Assembly (NCBI GenBank): GCA_025642075.2
Contig: JAODUO010001082.1
Coordinates: 1-64,000 of the forward strand
Direction of reading: 5' to 3'
Source: Ridgeia piscesae
Taxonomy: Eukaryota; Annelida; Polychaeta; Sabellida; Siboglinidae
DNA length: 64,000 bases
The position numbers and the translations under genes are program-made. The notes under the pieces were generated by a model that was not told where the DNA came from, did no database searches, and saw only the letters and a program-made list of their open reading frames with translations. The stretch's first letter is position 1. The number at the start of each line of letters is the position of its first letter. Shown in pieces: positions 12,716 to 26,487 of the stretch.

Positions 12716-12800
12716 ACACGCACACGCACGCACGCACGCACGCACGACACGCACACACGCACGCACGCACGCACGCACACACACCACACACACACACGCA

Positions 12801-12888
<88 letters not shown>
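12716..12888. repeat. (CACG)n to (AC)n compound microsatellite
   Basis: The left half is built of CACG tetramers with CACA interruptions. The right half (about 12806-12888) is pure AC. The block junctions are single substitutions of G for A. Confidence 0.95.
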
Positions 12889-12892
<4 letters not shown>

Positions 12893-14656
12893 AAATATAA
12901 TTTCTGTGTTATCTGTTGATGAACGTCAAAAGAACTAGGTAGTCGGGGCAAAAACAGTCACATTAAGCAGATAAGATCAATATAATGTTCATCAGTACAC
13001 ATGGGGCGGTGAATATGTTAGGAAATAGATTTTTTTAGTTTATATTACATGATATGATTTTATGATGATATGATCAATTCCATATATTGTACACGTGTAC
13101 CATTAACAATTAAACAATAAACTGGGCTCAGGAAACTCGAATACTAGTGGAAATGATACATGTTTCACGTCTTTGTTTAGGTTTGTATGTATGTTCTTAT
13201 AGAGGTGCAGAACCAAGAGTATTGAGTCAGAATTTGTATACTAATATGTCTTCTATAACATGTTTCTCACCATTTGTATGATTAGAAAACAACACACATA
13301 ATCGCTATACAAACGCCAAAACGCCCTTGTTCAAATGTTGAAAACTGCGTCACGCACCTGCTAAAATACTTCTATGAGGAAGACCGGATATAGAAACTGA
13401 GGTTCATGACTTGTTCCCGGTAAAGGGCCTAATCGTGCTAGAAATGACAAATAATATTAGTATTGGCGCCGAAATTTCATGTCGTCTCGGAGGTGAAAAC
13501 GTTCATGTAAAAATCCGCAAATTGGATTTAACCCTGGTACTTTAGAGATAATTCGCGTGACAACACTATATATTATGAGATTACGCTTGTCGATGTGCGT
13601 GATAGGCAGACAACTTCGTGTAAGTAACCGCTGTTTCGCTACTACACCATGTTATCGTTAATGTCCGCAGAACCACCGCCGGACTCTGTCCATCCGGTCA
13701 CGGCCGTAAACTTGCTGAACTCACGAAGCTGGACATGGGTGGACGTTCTTGCCCTCTGTCCACGCCGTCTTCCGCCGGGCAATTTTTCCTCGCACCTACG
13801 CATTATTGACCGTCTTATCTCGACACATGGTAGACAATATCTCTGTAATACTGAGGGTTTGTCTCGACGGCCGCGTGCGCCGATAAGACCCTACGACTCC
13901 AGATCGGATCTACCGACGGCTCGTATCGGGAACAGGCGGCTCTGCGCTGGCGTCAACTCGCGTCTGCAGACCTTTCTACGTCACCGCAGCATTCCGTTGA
14001 CTTGTAGACGTCCCGCGATATCATTCATTGCTGGGCGGCCCGGCCTGCGCGCAGTGGGGGCTGCGGTCGTGCAACTGGGGCCATATATGAGTGTTTGCTT
14101 TGTCTTACGTATTACCCGAGGCCGACACGGTCGGATATGTCGCGAACAGCGGGTCGGGTTCCGGTGAAAGACGCGTCTAACGGGGCCCGACAATGAGAAA
14201 CACGGGTCGATTGTTGCCGCGTTTTTATAGGCTGGCTGCGTGTCCGATCGGCGAGATTAGCACGATTATCGCGGGTTTGTCATTAAGGGTAACATACCCC
14301 GTTCGTTGTATAGCAGAATTGTTATACAACTGTGAAATACGTCATTGTAATCAGCGAAACATCGTTACGTTTTTGATAATTGCTTAGTCATTCTTGTACT
14401 AATGATAGGCATGTTCGTGTCTCGTGTTTGAAATCGTGACTAGTTTATAACAAATAAAACAAACATCCACCGTGACATTTTACAACGGTAGTCGTGGTGA
14501 CGGTTATATGACCAAATGCTGACACAGAAAATATGAAGAAAATAAAGGTTTTATGACCAAATGCAGACACAGAAACACTGAGAAACAATAACACAATGAA
14601 GATGAAGGAGGAAATAATAAGAATAAGAAACAATAACGACGTAACATTTAGAGAAA
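12889..14656. other. Unique sequence with a GC-rich islet at 13.64-14.26 kb
   Basis: AT-rich to 13600, then about 600 bases of GC-rich, CpG-rich sequence. The islet holds a 172-residue plus-strand frame (13649-14167), Arg/Pro/Leu-rich, with a 70-residue minus-strand frame opposite. Neither has a recognisable domain, and long frames arise by chance in GC-rich DNA, so I leave it uncalled. After 14260 the sequence returns to neutral composition. Confidence 0.45.
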
Positions 14657-15010
14657 CAGGAGTAGAGAGAGAGAGAAATAGAGAAAGAGAGAAAGAGAGA
14701 AAGAGAGAAAGAGAGAAAGAGAGAAAGAGAGAAAGAGAGAAAGAGAGAAAGAGAGAAAGAAAGAAAGAGAAGAAAGAGAAAAAGAGAGAAAGAGAGAAAG
14801 AGAGAAAGAGAAAAGGAGAGAAAGAGAAAAAGGAGAAAGGAGAAAGAGAGAAAGAGAGAAAGAGAGAAAGAGAGAAAGAGAGAAAGAGAGAAAGAGAGAA
14901 AGAGAGAAAGAGAGAAAGACAGAAAGACAGAAAGACAGAAAGACAGAAAGACAGAAAGACAGAAAGACAGAAAGACAGAAAGACAGAAAGACAGAAAGAG
15001 AGAGAGAGAC
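14657..15010. repeat. Polypurine array: GAGAGAAA octamers then AGAAAGAC octamers
   Basis: The plus strand is purine-only from 14667 to about 14917, mostly in the octamer GAGAGAAA with GAAA/GGAG variants in the middle. From about 14917 to 15000 the unit becomes AGAAAGAC, one purine-to-C change per octamer. It ends in GA dinucleotides. The complementary frame encodes Leu/Ser/Phe low complexity, not a gene. Confidence 0.95.
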
Positions 15011-15235
15011 CTTAAGAAGTGAAAGTGATACATTGCAAAGAAATAAAGGCCGAAATAATATAACGATAAGCAATTATGAGTGTCAAAGTATCGTCTTCTT
15101 CTGTATAATATAATATAGAGGACGACGAGACAAACAACAATAATGATGTATACAATAACATGCATTTACGCGAAAACTTCAACGACGAACATAAAATATT
15201 ACCAACTAAAATACGAAGGCAATATCAGATATGCA
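15011..15235. other. Short unique spacer
   Basis: AT-rich spacer between the polypurine array and the next GC-rich islet, with nothing recognisable. Confidence 0.55.
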
Positions 15236-16060
15236 GAAACTCCACGCTGGGTCTATTTTCGACTGCGGTCGCACAGACAGACGTCTAGATAGGTGAATAA
15301 AACGGCTCTCATTCAGCGCGCCCGTTCAAGTGGCACCAAATCAGTGCTACTTGACAGCGACTAGATGAACAGTCATTCCTTTGTGGGCGCTCATTGTTCG
15401 ACGGCGCATCTATTGCTGCGCTCTTAGTAAGTTGTCAGCATCGAGCGTGTTTATTTGCCGAGAATGCCTCACCTTTGCCCCCCTGTCATCCGCCGCCTAG
15501 CAGGGGGCGGAGATTTCGGGGGCGATTTCATCGAGGCGCTGGCAACGTTCAGCGCGCCCCACCACTAAATGTTATTTAATACAGCGACGGCGTAAGACGT
15601 ACGGCGTGTTTATAAACCGCGCGGTATTGTCGCACCGGCACTGGGATGCGATTTTATTGGCGTGCCGTTAATGTGATCTCTGGGTGGGCCAGCCAATTAC
15701 GCGCTGATTTAGGCGCGCGCGCATACGTCTTCGCTACGGCACGACGTAACGCGTAATTTCGCGTGACAAACGCGTCGGCGTTGGCACGCAGCGCGCCCCA
15801 CGATTTACGCCGGGCTTCCGCCGCTTGTGATGTACGACAAGTCCCCAGCCAAAGGCATTCGATGTCACGGTCGACTGACATACAGACCGATGCGCGAACG
15901 AAAAGTTGTATTTAAAATTCACCGACGCGCACTGCGCCTGTACGTGCGTTGTCCGGTGTATTATATCGTATATGGAAATGTGAGCGTTATGTTGATGACT
16001 GGCCCTCGGCGATTGACGCTGATGTTGCAATGCACATTTGAAGTTTTGTTTAATTGTGTG
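15236..16060. promoter_or_regulatory. GC/CpG-rich islet with CCAAT and CTCF-like motifs (candidate regulatory DNA)
   Basis: CpG-rich sequence containing GCCTAGCAGGGGGCGGA (15495-15511), an inverted CCAAT box in TTTATTGGCG (15653-15662), a direct CCAAT box in AGCCAATTACG (15689-15699) and GTTTATAAAC near 15608. Frames on both strands are short and unlike known proteins. The motif clustering suggests a promoter or enhancer, but motifs of this length occur by chance and no adjacent gene is visible. Confidence 0.3.
15495..15511 (+). promoter_or_regulatory. CTCF-like motif
   Basis: GCCTAGCAGGGGGCGGA closely follows the conserved bilaterian CTCF core (CCASYAGRKGGCR). This is a sequence match only. 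Occupancy is unknown. Confidence 0.35.
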
Positions 16061-17429
16061 CGAGTGTCGCAATTTAGAAAGTTATGTATTCCGCTGTGCA
16101 TATTTGCTGATTGTATCTATGGTTTGATGTGCGTTAGGGTCTCGTTTTGCGCGTGCATCAGTAGGGTCATGCTCGGGGGGACGCGTTTTATATATAAATC
16201 CCTGTCGTTGTTGTCTTGATGTTGGTAAATGTACATAATAAAAGTTATGTTATAATACTGATCTGCCAAACCAAAGAAGGCAGCATCAGTATTAAGACAT
16301 ACCACGGCGCAGTCAGTGTCATAATCATAACATATACTAGTACATAGGCAGTACAGATGTGTCCAAAAATGTACATCTCATATCGTTATAACATCATATA
16401 TGGTTACTCAAAGAAAAATATGCGACTAAAATATTTGAGTAGCATGCATTTTATATTATAGCGCATTGTCGTTGAACCAGAAACATACGCATTTATGCAT
16501 ACTGTATTACTTATATTATAATGCACACAATGCTGTCAGTGTGTATAAAATATACTGATTGAAATGTGACGTTTTCACTTTGTGCCGTTAAACAAAGAGG
16601 TTTGCATATTCATAAATGCACAACAAAATTAAAAAACAACAAAATACACGGGACGTAAAGTTATTGCCAGCTGAACAGAGTGAGAGAGAGAATTATAGAA
16701 TGTATCAACATTTTTATTTTATTTTCCTCGTGCAGTTTCATTGTGTTAATGTAATTTATTGGAAGGCAGGGATAAATATGATGTATCACGTGTAGACATA
16801 CATTTGATCCCAGCGTTTGTTCATTTCGGTTTTTATATACTGCTGTATTTTTTCAACGTGTTGACAACAGAAGATAATTTTATTATCAGGCTTTCATCTG
16901 CGCACTTTGGTTCCCACGGATTTGTGCTAGATTGTCCCAGCATCCGGATTACAGAATCACGGATACTTAGGAAAATTAAGCCATTTGCAAAGTGTCTACG
17001 TTAGGCCGATTATTTAATAAATTAATAAAAAAAACATGGCTAACGGTGTTTTGATTGAACAAGCTTAGACTATTTAGAATAGATCGTTGACAGTTAAGGT
17101 CATTATTATAAATATAACAGCCTATGCAAAAACATTCATACAATTTGTTGACATGTATCGTGATACCCATCGATACATTCCTTTTCTTCCATAAGTAGCG
17201 TACATAAATATAATGTTTCATGTATTTGTATCGACGCTAGTTGCCAATATGTTGCTGACAATATAATCAGACTAATCATTAAATTATCATCATCACCATC
17301 ACATCACAATCATAATGTCCATCTCGCGAACATTTCGGGTCAACTACAGTATTCGTCTTATACCCTGATCGCTTTAACCCTAGACCCTAAAGTTGACTGG
17401 GGGCGATACGTTTAGCGTTCATGTAACAT
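16061..17429. other. Unique AT-leaning sequence
   Basis: Nothing is recognised except a small hairpin at 16254-16293. Short frames such as 16759-17004 (plus) and 16976-17221 (minus) have no family resemblance. Confidence 0.55.
16254..16293. repeat. Small hairpin, 15-bp stem
   Basis: AATACTGATCTGCC is followed by an 11-base spacer and then by the reverse complement GGCAGCATCAGTATT, with one mismatch/bulge. It is too short for a standard pre-miRNA. Confidence 0.7.
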
Positions 17430-17810
17430 AACAAGGCGTTTAGGGCCCGGGCCTGACGCGGGCCTAGCGGGTGACTACCTCGGTGCCCGGGGTCACTCCG
17501 GCGGTCCGCTCCTCAGGCGATGCGCTCGTTTCTTCCGCCCTATCAAGATGTAGGACCGCGGAAAGGTGCGTAGCGGAGATAAGTTCGTGTGACACCGCTC
17601 ACCTGTCGCCAACGCTGCGGTAATCAGGCGCGCGTGCGGGTCGCGATCGCAGCGGCCGATCGCTATCACCCGACGCGACTCTGGGAAGACGAGACGCCGT
17701 GAAAAAGACGAGACGCGGCGACGGTGTGGGAAGAACCGATTTGTACGCGGCGCTGTCTCGACACATTGTCGTGCAATTGGTAGATAACAAACGACACTCA
17801 CGCAATGTCT
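17430..17810. other. GC/CpG-rich islet
   Basis: Dense CpG, with GGGCCCGGGCC near 17443-17453. A 102-residue minus-strand frame (17493-17801) is Arg-rich and unrecognised. It may be regulatory, with no direct proof. Confidence 0.35.
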
Positions 17811-20394
17811 GAAAAGTGAGCTATTACCGACAAATTATGTGCACAATCGATGATAATTATAGACGTGCAGATAAAATAAAAACTACACAAATGGCGTGTG
17901 TTTGTTGGTGCGTCGGCGGAGTTGACAGCTTTTCGTCGATGTCGTGCGCAGGTCAACTGATTTCGCGCGGAGACATTTAAGGCGTTGTTTATGGCGTAAC
18001 TATAAACGCCGAAGCGACAGAGTCAACAGATATGTGTACGCCTTTTGATGGCTTTAATTGTTGTTGCGTGAGATATTTCACTCAACGCTGCTCGTAACTT
18101 GCCTTACATGGGTGGACGCAGAGAAGAACATATGCCCTATGGTAGTGTATGGACTTGTGGTCACATTATATTTTTTATAATTTAGACAGTAACATAATAT
18201 AGTGTGTGGAATGTTCCATAAAGTCTTCTCCAACATGGCATCAAAATACAAAACCATGTGCATGACATTCTGACGTAAATTATTAAATAAACGTCAAGAA
18301 CACAATAATGGAATTGCTGACATTCCGATGATGTTGTCGTATTCAATATGTAAACAAAACATATAAGCGTATATGCAATGTTTGGTTGCTGAAAATTATC
18401 TCACGCCTTTAAATACCCCTATTACATGGAATTTACTTTGAATAAAATTATGCTGTTATCCAGCATTTGTTTGTGAATACATTGAAGTAATTTGGTTAAT
18501 ATGAATGCGCATATATCAATGATAATTATGTTAGTATATTCGTATCGTGGGTACCAAGTTATTTGCAAGCTCGTTACTTATATTCCTAGGCCAAAAATAT
18601 GATTTTCAACACTTTCCAAGAGATGCTTCGTTAATCCGAAATTGATTCATATATAACTATGCGATCTTTTGGACAGTTTCAATGTTATTCGTCAGGTTAA
18701 TTTATAGTTTATGAAAAACGACAGTTCTGCCACATTGTCTGCATTCCATTCACCGCGCCAACGCGTGAACGCACACAAACGTGCACGCACGTAGGCTGCG
18801 TGTCACGGCGGCCATCTTGTCTCTTTATTGCCGAGTCGTAAAATCTGCGCTGTCGTTAACGAGCCACGGCGGAATGCGTCGATGTTTCGTCGCGTCTGAC
18901 ACCTGCGTGTCCAGCCTGGCTGCGTCGTCCCACCTCCGCTCTCTGTAGTCTGTATGACGTTGGGTGGTAGATCTTTGTTTCAATTCAGTGTCCATTGTAT
19001 GCGTGAAGGGCTCGTTGTATCAATAATTGAAGTGGAAGTGTAGATAGGATTAGCTCCCAATATTTACAGGAAAGGTTTGATTTCGGCGAAAAAAATTGTT
19101 TTCGTGAAGTTCTGTCGATAAGTGGCAAAGGGGTAAATATGGATTTGGGGGAGAATAATATGAAGGTGGGTTTTGGCGAGCCACAAGGAAATGCAGTTGA
19201 GAAGGATTCCGCTGATCTTACACTCATTTAGTAATAAAAAGGTGCACGTTTGTAGATTACGACAATTTTTGTGCGTGTGACTCCCTATAGACGGAGGTAG
19301 AATCCATTTTATTTGGGATACAATCTTCGTGTTGATTTTCTGAGAACAAAATGGGATGACTTGAAGATTTCTCTAAGATAAAGAGCTCTTAGGGAAAATT
19401 CATCCTTAAACAAAATCCGTTGGTAAATTAAATAACTTTTCCAAATGCAAATAATCATTGCCGTATTATCGAGGACACTGTATCACTACGACAATGTCCC
19501 GTTAGCGCGTCGTGGTGTTGACAGTGTTCAGGTATTCCAAATTACTGTAAGGACCAAAACTGATGATTTTAAAGTGCAAAATCATCGGGTTTAACAGTTC
19601 ATAACAACGTCAGTGAAATGGAACCCAGACCACGTAATGGCAGATCACGTCGAATTAAACTGAATTATAACTGTGTCCAACATGAAAAAATACTGTTTTT
19701 GTTATGTTAGCTTCAGGTGGTGAAATATTATTATTTAGCTACATTGTGTACAAAATAACAATATTCTATTGTCACAGCAATTTACCAGCAACTGTTGGTT
19801 TTGTGTAAAAATGTATTTTGAGTCGTTGGATTTAAGTGCATCTCCCCAGTTCGGACCATTCGCCTTTGATCTACGAATTGCCGATGTATTTAACAAAAAT
19901 CCAACTGTGCTCTTTGACGGCCTTTTAACCTATCTGTGATCATTCAGAAGTAAACTGTCACCGGAACGAATTTTTTATAGATTAACTGCTGTCATTTGTG
20001 TGATTCTCCAAGCTGTCATACAATAGGTCTGTATTATAAGTTATAAAATAAAATGTTACTGACAGCAAGACTGGCGACTAGCATTCACTAAACGGAGTTG
20101 TATGGAAATCTGTACTATATTAATCTTGCTATGCCTATAGAATTCGAAGGAATGAAAGGTACTACTTATTTTATTAGGACAATATAATTGGACAGAAACA
20201 ATTGGTTCAGCTAGATTGAGGGACCAGTTGCACATAGCAGAAATATCTGAGCGATATTGCAAGGCAATCCCTGGAAGGCAATGACCCATTCCCTGTGAAC
20301 ATGGGCGCCAGGTATGTGTACCTACACGCCGCTACCGCTATACAGATATTGCCACAGGTGACTTGGAAGATGTTGCAACGAGAAATCGATATCT
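17811..20394. other. Unique sequence, small CpG patch at 18.72-18.96 kb
   Basis: Mostly neutral or AT-rich. The patch at 18720-18960 holds a YY1-like element and several CpGs and could be a small regulatory unit. Frames at 18985-19227 and 20056-20289 (minus) show no known domain. Confidence 0.5.
18808..18820 (-). promoter_or_regulatory. YY1-like motif
   Basis: GCGGCCATCTTGT is the reverse complement of the YY1 consensus ACAAGATGGCCGC. Similar cores occur at 21036-21047, 39697-39706 and 47388-47399. Confidence 0.35.
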
Positions 20395-21080
20395 ATTGCT
20401 AAAGACGAGGCGAAGCGTTTCCGTCATAGACCATTGGCGACAAAGCTCTAGAAACGCAATCCAGTTCAAAGTTGACGCGACTCTTTGAATCGGATCGCGA
20501 AGCCGAAGCGACCGATAGAAGGCCTACACCGCGTCGCGTGTGCGGGCCGCTTTGATCTCGGGTCGCGCCATCTCTCCGCCTGCGGGTAACGTCTTCATCG
20601 GCGACTCGGGAGTCAAAAGACGACGCGAACCCCGAAGCTGTCCATGCAGTGCAGCGTTTGTCAGCCCGGTATAAAGACGCGTTAATAACTCGGTCGTAAT
20701 TGAAAAACGAGACTGGGCCCGAAGTGCATAAAGCCGGCGCGCGCGTGTTTCCCCGCCCGGGGCGGTCGCCGACTCGGGTCCCCATCGACCGTCGGGTCTC
20801 GCGGTCCGCAGCCGGGGCACCACCGACGGCCGATCAATCACGACCGATCGCTGATCGCGTCTACGGTAAATTAGATATTGACGCTCCCCAGGCGCGCGAT
20901 TGTCGCGCGCGCCGCGGATGTTGCACGCGCGCGCGAGAGAGAGACGAGTGACGCACGCGTGCGTATGCGGAGAAGGGACATCGAGGTCTTGGCAGAGCCA
21001 GTAGATTATAGAGCTGGCTCTCTTTGCTTTGGACCGCGCCATCTTGTACAACGACGGCGCCCTCACACGGATGGAAACAA
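20395..21080. other. GC/CpG-rich islet with alternating CG tracts
   Basis: Strongly CpG-rich. At 20891-20938 there are runs such as GCGCGCGATTGTCGCGCGCG and CACGCGCGCGCGAGAG, alternating purine/pyrimidine. GCGCCATCTTGT at 21036-21047 is YY1-like. Overlapping Arg-rich frames exist in four frames at once, which argues for composition rather than coding. Confidence 0.4.
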
Positions 21081-21615
21081 GTTGTTTTGCTTAAGTTGTG
21101 TTCATTATGACGAAACAGTAACATTAATTTTCAACACCGTACTACTTTCGATGAGTTTTGTGAACAAAATAGCTTATGATCAATGAAAAAGGAACATCAG
21201 TAGGAGATCAACATTTCTGCCACGGATAGGCTCATAACTGATGACGTCGCGGTTTGTTTACGTAACAATCAAAATTATGCGCGAGGCCTGGGTCACGCTT
21301 TGCCTTTTGCTAGAAATGTTGATAACGGTTAAATATAAGAATATTTTACATTACTACTGCGACATATCATGTACTAGAATAAAAACATTTGTACAGAACT
21401 TTATACTTGTGACATTTGAAAGATTATTCAAACTGTAGTTCTAAATCGACGAGACGTCGGATATTGAGCGAGATCTGGGAGCGAGATAGAACCCAATTTG
21501 TTCCGTCGGGGGGATTTTCAAAAGAGGTCCTACATGTTTAAATCACACGGTGTAACAGCTCCATTTCCAATAGCTCTGGTGAGTCTGGTCTGGGTACGAG
21601 TGGCAGTACCCGGAT
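21081..21615. other. Unique sequence
   Basis: Neutral composition with nothing recognised. The left arm of the large inverted repeat begins at its end. Confidence 0.5.
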
Positions 21616-22328
21616 AATCCCATACAAACGTAAACCTGTAAATAATGTTCAGGTTATCATTCTGACACACAATACGAAATTAGGAATCGTTGCGCAAACG
21701 TGCTGAGTAAGGTTAACGTATAGTGCAAGACTTGACCTTCCGCGGGTAAGGAGCATAGATTTATGGATTAAACTACAGATTGTAAAAGTCCGTGCGTAAG
21801 AAAGTATATCGATATTGACATTAACGAGTTTCGACTGTCGTATGAGCTACAGAAACGTTCGCCTTACAATTTGTTTAATACGGTAACTTGTGAACAAAGC
21901 ACGTCGGTTACTAACAATAAACACTATATCGCCCTTGAAATTTGGAATGATAACCATAATGGAATAACATAACATTTTCGACTGATTCCAAGATGACGGG
22001 TATGCACGAAATACTGTTGACGTGATGAACCATGCACGAATAACACACGATGAGGCGAACGCAGAGGAATGTCACGCGAGGAATGGACATGAGAAAATTA
22101 CTTATGAAGAGACGGATGTGGACCAATGAATTGTAAAGTGACTTGCATGAATTAGGGAGCCAATCTCGTATTATAGCCACTGCATTTATTGCAGACCAAA
22201 CAAAATGTATTACATCAAATATATGGAAAATGAATTAAATACTAGCCTTGTCCGTTGATCACTAAGCCCTGATACGCCCTGGTACAAAATACTTGTTTTT
22301 AGAAGTACGTTTAAGTGATGTTGTTGTA
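21616..22328 (-). repeat. Left arm of a dispersed inverted repeat of about 700 bp
   Basis: This segment is the reverse complement of 26577-27263 with scattered substitutions and some indels of about 20 bases. Shared landmarks are ATCCCATACAAACGTAAAC at the outer end, CTTGACCTTCCGCGGGTA, and TACGTTTAAGTGATGT at the inner end, where both copies run into (AT)n. A 60-90 residue frame is present in both copies but carries indels and resembles no protein. Two copies of one non-autonomous element with an AT tail, in opposite orientation, is the simplest reading. Confidence 0.87.
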
Positions 22329-22329
22329 C

Positions 22330-22429
<100 letters not shown>

Positions 22430-22435
22430 TATAAT

Positions 22436-22698
22436 AGATGACGCTGCGCAAATTGAGATGATTAGCTTTGCGGGAGAAAGTGTGTGCAAAGGTATTGTTC
22501 AGGTGTTTTGTCATAGCAACAGTCGCACTGCAGGTAGTCCGGTGGTGTTCGTTCGCTCTTCAACCTTCCTCTCCCTCTACGAACACCATCCGACTACCTG
22601 CAGTGCGACTCTTGCTATGACAAAACACCTGAACAATACCTGTGCACACACTTTCTCCCGCAAAGCTAATCATCTCAATTTCGCAGCGTCATCGTCCA
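22436..22698. repeat. Near-perfect hairpin, arms of about 118 bp, loop of about 25 bp
   Basis: The left arm starts GATGACGCTGCGCAAATTGA and the right arm ends with its reverse complement (TCGCAGCGTCATC, one base lost). Internal blocks such as GTTCAGGTGTTTTGTCATAG and CACTGCAGGTAGTC are mirrored exactly. I count only about six differences along the arms. The loop is CT-rich (about 22554-22578). No protein is encoded. A transcript would form a long double-stranded stem. Confidence 0.92.
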
Positions 22699-23074
22699 TT
22701 TCCCGTCGGCTTTCCGCGGCGACGGAGCAGCGCCGGCCCATCAGGCGAATGAGGCGACACGGGGCCCTAACCGGATAGCGCAACGCCGGACTGTTTGCGC
22801 CGTCTTAATCGCATTAAACGACGCATTAGCCGAGCGGCGAGACGAGGCCCTCTCAGCACTCTCCCGTCGGTGGGTGGCCCGAGGCCGGGTCGCTTTGTCG
22901 CCGCGAAGCCGAGTCCGCGTTAATTAATGAAGACCGGCGTAATCCGGCTTACGGTTGACGCGAAAACACCGTCAAACAAAGCGCGGGTTACGCACAACAA
23001 AAGCCGACGGCGCGAGAGGTGAGTTGTAGGCGAGTTGTCGCCGCGATTCGCACCCTCTTTCGAGATTGCGCCGA
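22699..23074. other. GC-rich unique sequence
   Basis: CpG-rich spacer between the hairpin and the start of the CAGA array. It contains TTAATTAATG at 22920-22929. No gene is recognised. Confidence 0.45.
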
Positions 23075-24810
<1,736 letters not shown>

Positions 24811-25180
24811 TGTATGTATGTATGTATGTATGTATGTATGTATGTATGTATGTATGTATGTATGTATGTATGTATGTATGTGATGTATGTGTTGTATGTG
24901 TGTATGTGTGTATGTGTGTATGTGTGTATGTGCTGTATGTGCGTATGTGCGTATGTGCGTATGTGCGTATGTGCGTATGTGCGTATGTGCGTATGTGCGT
25001 ATGTGCGTATGTGCGTATGTGCGTATGTGCGTATGTGCGTATGTGCGTATGTGTATGTGCGTATGTGCGTATGTGGTATGTGCGTATGTGTCGTGATGAT
25101 GTGTATGTGCGTGTGTATTGCTGTTATCGTGTGTATGTGTGAGGTGTATGGCGTGCTGACGTGTGTGTGTATGTGCGCGT
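24811..25180 (+). repeat. (GTAT)n to GTATGTGC octamer array
   Basis: GTAT tetramers (24811-24880) pass through GTGTATGT to a run of about fourteen GTATGTGC octamers (about 24940-25055), then become irregular. Confidence 0.95.
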
Positions 25181-26082
25181 GTAGTGTGTGGTATGGGCTG
25201 TGTGTGTGTGTCGCAGTCGCGTGGCAGTGTGCAGTGTGCGTCGCGCTGCGCGCGACTGCGTGTCGCGCAGTGCGTGTGCGATGTGCTGTGCGTGTGCGTG
25301 TGCTGTGCGTAGCTGTGTGCTGTGCGTGTCGAGGCGGTGCATGTGCATGTGCGTGGATGCTGTAGCATGTGCGTGTGCGTGCAAGGCGTATAAGCAGTGT
25401 CGCGATAGTGCGGCTGCGGTGCAGTGTGTGCGTCAGTGCGCTGGCTGGCGCGTGCGTATGCAACGGTGCTCGTCACGCGTCCGGTCAGCTGTGTCGATAC
25501 GTCAGCATGCAGTATGCTGCGAGTCTGGCAGCTGCGTGCGCGATGCAGCGTGCAGCGGTCAGCAGCTCAGCGTAAGGTCGGTCAGAAGCGGTACGCGTCA
25601 CGGCAGTCATGCGTCGTCAGGCGTTGCGTGCGGTGTATGCGTTGCCATGGTCGCTGACGCGTGTGCGGTTGTCGCAGTGGTCGTCGCAGTGTGCGTGCGC
25701 AGAGTATGCGTGGTCAGCACGCGGTCGCGTCGTGTGCGTAGTACGTGTGGTCATGCGTGCAGTGTGCGCAGCGTGGCGAGGCATGCGCGTGTGCACGCGT
25801 CATGTGCGTAGGCGTGATCGGTACGGCGTACGTGGCGTGTGCGCAGGCTGGCTGGCAGGATAGCGTGGCGTGTCTGTGCGTGCAGTATGCAGTGCATGGC
25901 TGGTGTGCGCTGTGCAGTGTGCGGGCGTGTGCGTGTGCGGTGCGGTCGGCGTGCTGCGTGCATGGTGGCGGGCGTCGTGCGGTGCGTCGTGCGTGTGCGT
26001 GTGCGCTGTGCGTGTGCGTTGTGCGTTGTGTGCTGTGCGTGATGCGTGGTCGCGTGTGCGTGCTGTGCGTGGCGTGTGCGGT
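25181..26082 (+). repeat. Degenerate TGCGTG-rich field, about 0.9 kb
   Basis: The stretch is dominated by TGCG, TGTGCG, GTCGC and GCAG words with no fixed period. It is contiguous with clean arrays at both ends. It reads as a decayed GTGC-type array that keeps a strong strand bias (G/T on the plus strand). The overlapping frames of 200-280 residues on both strands (Cys/Val/Arg or His/Thr/Ala) are composition artefacts. Confidence 0.75.
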
Positions 26083-26443
26083 GCGTGTGCGTGTGCGTGT
26101 GCGTGTGCGTGTGCGTGTGCGTGGTGTGCGGTCGGTGCGTGTGCGGTGCGTGTTGCGTGTCGTGTGCTGTGCGTGTGCGGTGCGTGGCGTGTGTGTGCGT
26201 GTGCGTGTGCGTGTGCGTGCGTGTGCGTGTGCGTGTGCGTGTGCGTGTGCGTGTGCGTGTGCGTGTGCGTGTGCGTGTGCGTGTGGTGTGCGTGTGCGTG
26301 TGCGTGTGCGTGTGCGTGTGCGTGTGCGTGTCGTGCGTGTGCGTGTGCGTGTGCGTGTGCGTGTGCGTGTGCGTGTGCGTGTGCGTGTGCGTGTGCGTGT
26401 GCGTGTGCGTGTGCGTGTGCGTGTGCGTGTGCGTGTGCGTGTA
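26083..26443 (+). repeat. (GTGTGC)n hexamer array
   Basis: Hexamer repeats with a few one-base slips (near 26130, 26220, 26284 and 26331). Almost the whole tract alternates purine and pyrimidine. Confidence 0.96.
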
Positions 26444-26487
26444 TACGAGTTGACATTCATGTTTACACACACTTTTGTATATCCGGG

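Noticed and set aside
13649..14167. 172-residue frame in a GC-rich islet
   Set aside because: No recognisable domain, Arg/Pro/Leu-biased composition, overlapping antisense frame. Long frames are expected by chance in GC-rich DNA.
16254..16293. Possible microRNA precursor
   Set aside because: The stem is only 15 bp, shorter than a pre-miRNA. No known miRNA seed was recognised.
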